64,000 bases of DNA from the NCBI GenBank assembly GCA_023412495.1, contig JAEYNP010000120.1, positions 1 through 64,000 on the forward strand, in the 5' to 3' direction. This DNA is from Pseudomonadota bacterium. GTDB lineage: Bacteria; Desulfobacterota; Desulfobulbia; Desulfobulbales; Desulfocapsaceae. Made by a program: the position numbers and the translations under genes. The notes beneath the pieces were generated by a model. The model worked only from the letters and a program-made list of their open reading frames with translations. It was not told where the DNA came from and searched no databases. This document shows, in pieces, positions 39,799-47,887 of this stretch. Position 1 is the stretch's first letter; each line of letters starts with the position of its first letter.

Positions 39799-42696
39799 TC
39801 ATTCTTCACTGATGGGCAGCAGGACCGTAAAGGTCGAGCCTTTTCCCGGCCGGCTATCGACGCGAATCTCCCCGTGGTGGTTTTGCACGATGCCGTGGCA
39901 TACGGACAATCCCAGACCCGTGCCCTTGACTTCGGGTTTCGTGGTATAGAAGGGTTGAAAAATCAACCCGACCTTCTCCGGCGGAATGCCGGTGCCGGTG
40001 TCCGTTATCGCCACGGCAACAAGCCGTTCGTCATGGCAGGTGGTTATCGTGATCACCCCGCCCCGGTCCAGGAAGGCGTCCGCCGCATTGTTCAGAAGAT
40101 TGAGAAAGACCTGCTTGATCTGGTCCGGAATAGCCAAGATCTGGGGCAATCGCTCGACATAGCGCAATTCCGTCGAGATTCTCTTGCGGTTGAAGTCGCT
40201 CTTGCAGAGCAGGAGGATGGAGTCGATGGAGGCATGCACATCCATCAAAATCTTTTTGCCCGAGGACGGCCTGTTGAAATCCTGGAGACTCCTGATGAGG
40301 CCTTTCATCCGTTCGCTCTCCTCGATGGCCGCCTGCAGCAGTTTCTTGTCTTCCTTTTCCAGGCAGTCGCTCAATTTCAAGCCTTTCAGCACGGTCATGA
40401 CGGCCTGCAGGGGACTGTTGAATTCGTGGGCGATGGATGCGGACAGTTTGCCGATTGCCGAGAGCTTTTCGGCATGGAGAAAGTGCGCCTGGGTCTCCTG
40501 GAGTTCCCGGGTCCGCCGTTCAACCCTTCGTTCCAGTTCATGGTTGAGGATACGAAGTTCTTCCTCGGCCCGCTTAAGCTCAGTAATGTCGTGGATGATG
40601 CCGTTGGCTTGGAGCGGCCTGGCTTCCGGCCCGTTGCCGCTGAAGACCGTCCTGCCGATCACCCGTAGCCAGCGCACCTCTCCGTCGGTGCGGATTATCC
40701 GGTATTCATGTTCCAGGGCGCCGGGTCCGCAGGGGTCGACGGCGGCTTTGACGCGCGCAAGGAAACCGGGTTTGTCTTCGGGATGCAGGGCTTTTGCCAT
40801 CCGGTCCTCGTCAAGTTCCAGCTGTGTCCCGGGAGGCAGGCCGAAAAGGGCGAGGAACTCGGGAGAATAGAAACCCTGGCCGCCGGCGAAGTCGTAGGAG
40901 TAGACACCGAATTTGGCGATTCCGGCGGCGGTGGTGAGGCGTGCCTCGCTCTCCCGCAGGGCATTTTCCATCCGTCTTCTGGTGGTGATATCGTTGAACA
41001 CGACCAGGATGTAGCCTTTTTCATGGCTGGCGACGGAAAGATCCAGCCAGAGCGACAGAGGCTGGAAAAAGAATTCGAACTTCTCGGAATGGCCGGTCAT
41101 CGCCACACGCGAGTAGCGCGCGAGCAGATCCTCTCTCCCTTCGCAGGCAGGGTAGAGTTCACTGAATTTTTTCCCGACAACTTTCTGGATTCCCGTGAGC
41201 CGGGCGAAGGCGTCATTGACTTCCAGATACAGGAAATCGACCGGCCGCCCCTCGTCGTCATAGAGCATCCGGCAATAGGCGAACCCGTCCAGCATGTTTT
41301 CCACCAGCGACCGATACTTCTCCCGGCTCTTGCGCAGCGCCTCTTCGGCTGTCTTACTATCGGTGATATCCCTGGCGATCCCGGTGATCACCGTCTCTCC
41401 GTTTTCATCGGCAGTGCTCGTCATGTGATCGGCGAGCCAGCGGCTCCGGCCATGGATGTCGTGAATTTGGTACTCCAGCTCGATTTTCCCGCCGTTTTTG
41501 GCGTCATGGATGGCCTGGTTAACCGCCGGTAGATGATCGGGGTGGATGGACTCATACCAGAGGGTCGGGTTGGAGCTCAGGTATTCGGGGGTGCATCCCA
41601 GCACCAATGAAATTTGAGGGGAACAATAGATGTCGGCATGCCGGCCGGAAAAGCTGTAGAGGATCTCCGGGATGTTGTCGATCAGGTTTTTGTAGCGTTT
41701 CTCGCTCTGACGCAGTTGCCTTTCCAACTGGAGCAGGGCCAGGGTTTTTCCGTGCAGTGAATTCTGATACAGGATGAATGCGGATATGAGCAGGAACAGC
41801 AGGACGGCGATTGCCGCGATTCTTGAAAAGCGCCCGTATTCCGAGCGGAGCATTTCACGCAGGCTCCGCTCGACCACGACCGTCCAGCCAAGTTCCGTGG
41901 AAGCAACGGCAAGATACTTCTTCTCTCGGTTATTGTTCGGGTCGATGATTTCCAGTTGGGTCTTCCCGCCCCCCAGCGCTTCTTTCACTTCCGCGTAATA
42001 GGTATAAACGGTAATCCGATCGAAGGCGGAGTTTTTGCTGTCGTAGATGAGATGTCCCGACTGATCGAGCAAATTGATCCTCTTGTCGAGGCCTGCGTGA
42101 AGCGATTTGAAGAGCTTGTCCAGCGTTGAAAGTTGATGGGAATTGGCAAGAACTCCGATGACCTCGCCATTTGCGTCGAATATCGGGACGGCGACGGCGA
42201 CAGCCAATGGTTTTTCGCCGACGATAAGCCGAAAGACCGTGGAGACGTACGGCACCCAGTGGGCGCTGACGCCCTTATACCAGTCCCGGTATGCGAGACT
42301 GTGGCCCATCGCCTCGGAGGATACGGGGTAATTCGCCAGAATAAGGCCTTCTTCATCCGTTACGAAGGCGAGGTCCACCTCCTCGTTGTTCTTTTTAAGA
42401 TCGGCCAGGTGCAAGTGCATTGCGGCAAGATCTTGTCCCTTGACGCTGTTTATGAATAACGGCCTGGAAGCGTAAGACTCCAATATTTTAATGGTAGCTT
42501 CCCCGTAGTTGTGAACGACCATTCCCGTCATTTGGGCAACGATGCCGTCCGAAAGCGACGCTTTTTCCAAGGAATTCAGGAATTGCTTGTATCCGTGAAA
42601 AATAGCTCCAGTCGTAATGAGGATGAACAGCACCGCCAATGTGAGAATGATCGATGGGGGCTTTCTATTTTTAAGGCGGTTGAAGGGCCGGATCAT
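39799..42696 (-). CDS. Membrane sensor histidine kinase (Cache, three PAS)
   Basis: 965 residues from the ATG at 42696; the ORF extends five codons to a TTG at 42711. TM segments lie near residues 18-38 and around 300-320. Between them is a dCache-like ligand domain (VDLAFVTDEEGLILANYPVSSEA; DKRINLLDQSGHLIYDSKN). Three PAS modules follow, with terminal D-I-T motifs. The kinase core has the H-box HEFNSPLQ, N-box NLLNNAADAF, and G-boxes DTGTGIPPEK and TGLGLSVCHG. There is no receiver domain, so a separate response regulator is expected. Ligand unknown. Confidence 0.85.
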   Translation of the reverse strand: MIRPFNRLKNRKPPSIILTLAVLFILITTGAIFHGYKQFLNSLEKASLSDGIVAQMTGMVVHNYGEATIKILESYASRPLFINSVKGQDLAAMHLHLADLKKNNEEVDLAFVTDEEGLILANYPVSSEAMGHSLAYRDWYKGVSAHWVPYVSTVFRLIVGEKPLAVAVAVPIFDANGEVIGVLANSHQLSTLDKLFKSLHAGLDKRINLLDQSGHLIYDSKNSAFDRITVYTYYAEVKEALGGGKTQLEIIDPNNNREKKYLAVASTELGWTVVVERSLREMLRSEYGRFSRIAAIAVLLFLLISAFILYQNSLHGKTLALLQLERQLRQSEKRYKNLIDNIPEILYSFSGRHADIYCSPQISLVLGCTPEYLSSNPTLWYESIHPDHLPAVNQAIHDAKNGGKIELEYQIHDIHGRSRWLADHMTSTADENGETVITGIARDITDSKTAEEALRKSREKYRSLVENMLDGFAYCRMLYDDEGRPVDFLYLEVNDAFARLTGIQKVVGKKFSELYPACEGREDLLARYSRVAMTGHSEKFEFFFQPLSLWLDLSVASHEKGYILVVFNDITTRRRMENALRESEARLTTAAGIAKFGVYSYDFAGGQGFYSPEFLALFGLPPGTQLELDEDRMAKALHPEDKPGFLARVKAAVDPCGPGALEHEYRIIRTDGEVRWLRVIGRTVFSGNGPEARPLQANGIIHDITELKRAEEELRILNHELERRVERRTRELQETQAHFLHAEKLSAIGKLSASIAHEFNSPLQAVMTVLKGLKLSDCLEKEDKKLLQAAIEESERMKGLIRSLQDFNRPSSGKKILMDVHASIDSILLLCKSDFNRKRISTELRYVERLPQILAIPDQIKQVFLNLLNNAADAFLDRGGVITITTCHDERLVAVAITDTGTGIPPEKVGLIFQPFYTTKPEVKGTGLGLSVCHGIVQNHHGEIRVDSRPGKGSTFTVLLPISEE

Positions 42697-42917
42697 GGCG
42701 GTGGACGTCAAGGCTGGGCTTGCAGTCGATGTTGCCTATCTTTCGGAATTACTGAGTGTATTGGGAAATAATACGCATTGCAGAAGCGCGAGGCAACCTG
42801 TCATCCGGGACGCCATCAGTCGGAAGAATGTATGACAGCGGAAGAAACTGCTGCCTCGACAGAGAGACGGGGACCAGCGAGCCTGCAGGTCCTCCTGGTT
42901 TGTTCGCCCGGGCTTGG

Positions 42918-45794
42918 TCAATCGGCGATATTTTTGGCGAGACTTCCGTCCGATCTTGCCCTGAGCCATTCGCCAAAGGCGTCGATGTCCATTGGCTTAC
43001 CGTAGAGGTAGCCCTGGCCGTAATGGCAGCCGAGGTTGCGCAGGAACTCCTCCTGATGGGTCGACTCGACACCTTCGGCGACGATGGTCAGCTCGAATTG
43101 CCGGGCCATGAGGACGATGGTCTCCACGAGTTTTTCGTCATCGGGGTCGCGGCCGATGCCGGAAACAAAGGACATGTCGATCTTCAGGGTGTGGAGGGGG
43201 ATCTGTTTCAGGTACTGCAGGGAGGAATAGCCGGTCCCGAAGTCGTCGATGGAGATGCGGAAGCCGAGTCCATCCAGCTGCTCCAGAATCCTGCGGGAGC
43301 GCTCGACGTTATTCATGAGTGAAGATTCGGTGACCTCGAGTTCGATGAACCCGGCCGGCAGGGTGCTTTTCTTCTGGACTTCGACGAACTCCTCCAGGAA
43401 ATTCGGAGCCTGCAGCTGGGTGGGGGCGAGGTTCACGGAGACGACGAGTTCATGGCCATGCGCAAGCAGACTCGCAGCATCGCAAAAAGCCCGTTCGTAT
43501 ATCTGTTTCGACAGGGGGACGATCAGGCCGGATTGCTCCGAGACGGGAATGAACTCCGCCGGACTGATCAGTTTTCCGGCCGAGCGCCATCGGGCCAGAG
43601 CCTCCATGCCGATGACGCGGCCGGTGCGGAGATCGATCTTCGGCTGAAAGAAGGGGAGAAACTCGTGGTTCTCGAGTCCGGAGCGCACCTTGCCCAGATA
43701 GTACAGCTTCTTCTTCACCTCGATTTCCATTTCCATGCTGAAGAAGGAGGAACTGTTGCCCTGGGTCTGCTTGGCGCTGGAGAGCGCGAGGTAGGATCGT
43801 TTCAGCAGGTCTTCCCTGGTGTCGGCATCGGCGGGAAAAACGGCGATGCCGATACTGAGCGTCAGATAGATCTTCTGCTGCTGGAAAAAGAAAGGTTCCG
43901 CGACCTGGTCGTGCAGGCGGGTTACGACCGGCAGGATATGCTCCACTTCCTTTGATTGGTTGTGCAAGAGCAGTACGAACTCGTCGCTGCCCATTCTGCC
44001 GAAGGTGTCCTCGGTCCGCACCGTCGGCAGAACCCTCGCGACGAAATCCTTCAGGATCTGGTCGCCTGCCTCGTGGCCGATGGAGTCGTTGACGGTCTTG
44101 AAGTTGTCGAGGTCGAACGTCATGCAGACGATGGCCCCGCCGTGCCGTCTGCAGGAGGAAAAGGACTGGTGCATGCGGTCCAGGACCAGCAGCCGGTTGG
44201 GCAGCTCGGTGAGGTGGTCGTGGTAGGCGAGGAACTGGATCCGCTCCTGCTGACGGACGAGGGTGGTGATGTCGTTGAACACCGCGGCGTAGTGCGTGGT
44301 ATTGCCGCTCTGGTTGCGGATCGCCGAAATTGTCAGCCATTCCGGGTAGATCTCGCCGTTTTTCCGCTTGTTCCAGATCTCACCGCTCCAGAAACCCATC
44401 TCCTGGATGCGTTCCCACATTTTTTGGTAAAATTCCTTGGAGTGGCGGTTCGACTTCAGGATTTTCGGGTTGCTGCCGACCGCCTCCGCCACCGTATAGC
44501 CGGTGATTTTTTCAAAGGCCGGGTTGGCCTGGATGATGGTGCCGCCGGCGTCGGTGATGGAAATTCCCTCGACGATGTTGAGGAAGACCTCCTTGAAGAT
44601 GGAGAGGTCGAGGGCCGTCTGCTTCTGCTCTTCGAGGAGCACCGCCAGCCGTTCGTTGGACCTGTGGAGATGATGGACATAGTTGCGGAAATAGTCCGAC
44701 AGTTCCTCGATCTCATCCTTGTCGGCGGAGGGAGGAAGAACGAGGCTGGCATCCTCCGAATGGCTGGACAGCTGGGCGAGGAGGCGGTTGAGGGGGGCGG
44801 TGATCGACCTGCTGAGGTAGACGGACACGAGGACGCTGGCGGCGATCGCGGCCGCGAAGAGGCAGAGAAAGATGTAACGAAGGGTGGCCAGCGGGGCGTA
44901 GAATTCATCGATCGTGCCGGTTGCGGCGACCACCCAGCCGTAATCGTCAAGGGTCGAGAAGACGGCGATCTTCCGCTGCTTCACACCCGAGCGGGGGTCG
45001 AGCCAGTCGTAGGTCTGACTGCCTTCCTTCGCATCGATGAAACCCTGCAGCAGGCCAGTGTGTTCTCTGGTCAGGTCGTTGATGTTGCCGGCGAGATAGG
45101 GGTGGGAGATGATCTCTCCATTTCGGTCGAGAACTACCAGATACCCGTCCCGTCCGATCTTCACCGCCCGGACCTTGTCTCGAAAATCGACCGCGTCGAT
45201 GAGCTGGGCGAGCTCGTCACGGTAAGCGGTCACGGAAACGATCCAGTCCCACGGGGCGAAATACTCCATGTAGAGGACCTTCCGTCTCGGTTCCGCCTCG
45301 CCGGGATTCTGCCATTCGTACTCGACGAAGCCTCGCTTTTGCTCCATCTGCTTTCTGGCGAGCCAGTGCTCGCCCATGTCGGCCCCTTCCATCTCCTTCT
45401 TGGGGTGGACGACCAAACGGCCTGCAGAATTGATGATATAAGTGTAGCCGGAGCTGGCGAGGCGCTGGGCGAGGAAAACCTCTTTGGCCCGCAGCTCGGC
45501 GTCCTGTCGGGTCAGTCCGCCTTCCAGGTCCTGCCGGTGCAGTTCTTCGAGCAAGTTCTTGTCCTGTTCGGCGAGTGAGCGGAGGTAGCTGCGAATGGAA
45601 AGAGTGGCCGCGGTTTCGACTACTTGGCGGGCACCGGCTACGGAGTTCCGGAGATTCTCTTCGAGGCGTTCGCTGAGAATGTCCTGGATGAGAATGTAGA
45701 ATATCCAGGTGCCGAAGAAAAACAGGGAAAACAGGACGCCCGAGAGAGTGATGAATATCTTGTAGCTCAGCCGGGGCTTTTTGAACATCTTCAT
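42918..45794 (-). CDS. Cache-HAMP-PAS-GGDEF-EAL protein
   Basis: 958 residues. N-terminal TM (17-37), dCache domain with GYTYIINSAGRLVVHP and GYLVVLDRNGEIISHP repeats, a second TM, HAMP-like helix and a PAS domain (NIVEGISITDAGGTI). Then come a GGDEF domain whose motif reads MGSDEF instead of GGDEF, and an EAL domain with EAL, NLAP, ELEVTES, DDFGTGYSSL, K and EGVES intact. The second glycine of GGDEF is Ser, so diguanylate cyclase activity is probably weak or lost, leaving a phosphodiesterase. It is transcribed in the same direction as the adjacent kinase. Confidence 0.85.
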   Translation of the reverse strand: MKMFKKPRLSYKIFITLSGVLFSLFFFGTWIFYILIQDILSERLEENLRNSVAGARQVVETAATLSIRSYLRSLAEQDKNLLEELHRQDLEGGLTRQDAELRAKEVFLAQRLASSGYTYIINSAGRLVVHPKKEMEGADMGEHWLARKQMEQKRGFVEYEWQNPGEAEPRRKVLYMEYFAPWDWIVSVTAYRDELAQLIDAVDFRDKVRAVKIGRDGYLVVLDRNGEIISHPYLAGNINDLTREHTGLLQGFIDAKEGSQTYDWLDPRSGVKQRKIAVFSTLDDYGWVVAATGTIDEFYAPLATLRYIFLCLFAAAIAASVLVSVYLSRSITAPLNRLLAQLSSHSEDASLVLPPSADKDEIEELSDYFRNYVHHLHRSNERLAVLLEEQKQTALDLSIFKEVFLNIVEGISITDAGGTIIQANPAFEKITGYTVAEAVGSNPKILKSNRHSKEFYQKMWERIQEMGFWSGEIWNKRKNGEIYPEWLTISAIRNQSGNTTHYAAVFNDITTLVRQQERIQFLAYHDHLTELPNRLLVLDRMHQSFSSCRRHGGAIVCMTFDLDNFKTVNDSIGHEAGDQILKDFVARVLPTVRTEDTFGRMGSDEFVLLLHNQSKEVEHILPVVTRLHDQVAEPFFFQQQKIYLTLSIGIAVFPADADTREDLLKRSYLALSSAKQTQGNSSSFFSMEMEIEVKKKLYYLGKVRSGLENHEFLPFFQPKIDLRTGRVIGMEALARWRSAGKLISPAEFIPVSEQSGLIVPLSKQIYERAFCDAASLLAHGHELVVSVNLAPTQLQAPNFLEEFVEVQKKSTLPAGFIELEVTESSLMNNVERSRRILEQLDGLGFRISIDDFGTGYSSLQYLKQIPLHTLKIDMSFVSGIGRDPDDEKLVETIVLMARQFELTIVAEGVESTHQEEFLRNLGCHYGQGYLYGKPMDIDAFGEWLRARSDGSLAKNIAD

Positions 45795-46000
45795 GGGTTA
45801 AGACTTCGACTTGGTAATGAATTGGAAAAAGCCCCGGCCTGTCAAAACCCAAAAAAAAGGACCTTCCCGGACTTCATGGAGGGGCGTATATTTCCAAGAA
45901 ATGAACAGAAATTTTATCTTCGGGCAATCTTTTCACGGCGTTCGGGAAAAGTCAAGAAACAGGAGGTGGATATGGTGATCGATCGGCCGGGAGCGATATA

Positions 46001-47167
46001 ATGGATTTCGCCCTCATTCTCGCAATTTTCATTCTCATCGTTGTTTTCCTGTCCATTGCGGACCTCGGCCTGGGCCTGCGCAGCATGACGAGGTTGAGCG
46101 ATGTTCCGCCGCTGCGTGGGGGAGCGGCGCCAAGTGTTTCCATCGTCGTTCCGGCCCGCAACGAGGAGATGGCTATCGAACCTGCGATCCTCACGCTGCT
46201 GCGACAGGACCACCCTAATCTCGAAATTCTCGCAGTGGACGATCGCTCGGAGGACGGTACCGGAAGAGTTCTTGAACGACTCCGGCAGTGGTATCCGGAG
46301 AGGCTGAAGGTCTTTCATCTGCACGAACTTCCGCCGGGCTGGATGGGGAAGAGCCATGCCCTTTCTTTCGGGGCGGATCGCGCCGGCGGAGAATATCTTT
46401 TGTTCACCGACGCCGACATCCACATGGAAAAAACGACTGTCTCCCGCGCGATGGCGCATATGCAGCGGGAAAACCTCGATCACCTCACCCTCCTTTTCCG
46501 GAATACTTCTCCCGGTCTGCTCCTCAACAGCCTGATCCTGGACGCCGGTACGGGGTTGTTGCAATGCGTGAGGCCGTGGTTGGCCAGGACCGGCTCCCCG
46601 CGCTACTACATGGGGGTGGGAGCCTTTAACCTGGTGCGCAAGTCCGTATACGACAGTGTCGGCGGTTTCTCGACGATAAAGATGCATCCCGTCGACGACA
46701 TCATGCTCGGCAAAGTCATCAAGCGAAAGGGCTTTCGCCAGGAATGCCTGCGTGGTCACGAGCTGGTCAGCGTGCCGTGGTACGGGAGCGTCGGGAAGAT
46801 GGTGGACGGCCTCAGCAAAAATGCCCTGGCCCTCATTGGCTACCGATTCCTGCTGGTGCCACCCCTCCTGGCCGTCATCTTTTTCCTGAATATCTTCCCG
46901 TCATGGGGCATTGTACTGTTCGACGGACCGGCGCGGGGCATCTTCGCTCTGGTGGTCGTGCTGAAGACGGCCGCCTATTTCTGGGGAACCAGGCTGCTCC
47001 GCATCTCTTTCTGGTGCGCCGCTCTGGGAACCCTGGTCAGCCCCTATATCGTCATGTATATCTATGTGAAAGCCGCTTGGCGGAATGCTCGCGACGGGGG
47101 AATCAACTGGCGCGGTACCCACTATTCCCTCGCCGAGATGAGAAACAACGAGAAGATGCTGTTTTGA
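46001..47167 (+). CDS. Membrane glycosyltransferase family 2 (HpnB-like)
   Basis: 388 residues. TM at 4-25. The GT2 domain begins SVSIVVPARNEEMAIEPAI (about 46-64) with DDRSEDGT and DADIH (acceptor/nucleotide binding) and ends near 270. A cluster of TM helices lies at 285-365. The architecture (one N-terminal TM, GT2, C-terminal TMs) matches hopanoid-associated glycosyltransferase HpnB and related enzymes; the substrate is unknown. GGGAG precedes the ATG. Divergent from the GGDEF/EAL gene. Confidence 0.75.
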   Translation: MDFALILAIFILIVVFLSIADLGLGLRSMTRLSDVPPLRGGAAPSVSIVVPARNEEMAIEPAILTLLRQDHPNLEILAVDDRSEDGTGRVLERLRQWYPERLKVFHLHELPPGWMGKSHALSFGADRAGGEYLLFTDADIHMEKTTVSRAMAHMQRENLDHLTLLFRNTSPGLLLNSLILDAGTGLLQCVRPWLARTGSPRYYMGVGAFNLVRKSVYDSVGGFSTIKMHPVDDIMLGKVIKRKGFRQECLRGHELVSVPWYGSVGKMVDGLSKNALALIGYRFLLVPPLLAVIFFLNIFPSWGIVLFDGPARGIFALVVVLKTAAYFWGTRLLRISFWCAALGTLVSPYIVMYIYVKAAWRNARDGGINWRGTHYSLAEMRNNEKMLF

Positions 47168-47206
47168 CCATCGGGGCTATCGTAATTCCAGTTACTTCTT
47201 AACAGA

Positions 47207-47320
47207 AATGCGGGCAGCAGCGAAATCCTGTGGGAGGGCTGATATCCCCTCCCATATCAGAGGGACTCTTTTCAGTACCCCCTTGAGGGGTATAAGTACC
47301 TTCACGAAATCCATTCTCAT
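47207..47320 (+). repeat. Two-module intergenic repeat, copy 1
   Basis: Module a (ATGCGGGC...GGGCTGA..CCCCTCCCA...AGAGGG, about 47207-47266) is followed by module b (CCTTGAGGGGTATAAG...CTTCACGAAATCCATTCT, 47281-47318). A second copy at 52482-52612 carries the same modules in reverse order. No ORF or tRNA overlaps it. Its origin (mobile repeat, regulatory RNA) is unknown. Confidence 0.5.
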
Positions 47321-47441
47321 TGCCCTGGCGCCGAGCGGTCGGGGAGGTGTGCCGCCTTTCCGGATTGGCAAATGTCGGGAGAAGGCTTATCGTAACCGCA
47401 AGGTTCCTTTTTTTTCGGAAATTCTGCGACGGAGAGCGATC

Positions 47442-47648
47442 ATGAAGGACACTTTGCGAGATACCTATAAAGGGTGGTCCCTTTCGGTACAAGCCGAAAG
47501 GAATATGTGTTCGAATTTCAGCTTCGACATTACCGACCCCGCCGGCCGCACCCGGCATGTCGCCATGGGCGGCGACAGTCGCGAGCGCGCCGTGGAGAGG
47601 GCCCGGGAGATGATAGATATGGAAATTTCCATGGCGGACGAGGAATAG
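47442..47648 (+). CDS. Small hypothetical protein
   Basis: 68 residues from the ATG at 47442 (GGAGAGCGATC upstream). It contains a WSLSVQAERNMCSNFSFDITDPAGR beta segment and a helix (RERAVERAREMIDMEISMADEE). The composition is normal but no family is recognised. A 21-bp hairpin terminator follows immediately. Confidence 0.5.
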   Translation: MKDTLRDTYKGWSLSVQAERNMCSNFSFDITDPAGRTRHVAMGGDSRERAVERAREMIDMEISMADEE

Positions 47649-47666
47649 CTCGCGCCTGAAGCCCCC

Positions 47667-47717
47667 AAACAAGCAAGGCCTGCAGGAGTTCCGTTTCCTG
47701 CAGGCCTTGCTTGTTTT
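47667..47717 (+). terminator. Strong 21-bp terminator hairpin
   Basis: AAACAAGCAAGGCCTGCAGGA pairs perfectly with TCCTGCAGGCCTTGCTTGTTT across an 8-base loop. It lies 20 bases after the 68-aa gene, with T-rich flanks on both sides, so it may work bidirectionally. Confidence 0.85.
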
Positions 47718-47887
47718 CAGAGTACCCTCCTTTTTCTTCCCGCCGTTTTCTTCTCTGCGGAACTTCGGGAGAAGATATTTCGCCCTTTTTTGCATATGCC
47801 TTTCCCCTTCGGTATAATGAGCGGATAGGGATTCAGCCTGCAGGTTTCTACCGATGTAAAATCCAAAATAATTTCCTGGACAACTTT

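Noticed and set aside
39579..39809. Small ORFs in the gap after tRNA-Ala
   Set aside because: Unbalanced composition, no ribosome binding site, and no similarity to known families.
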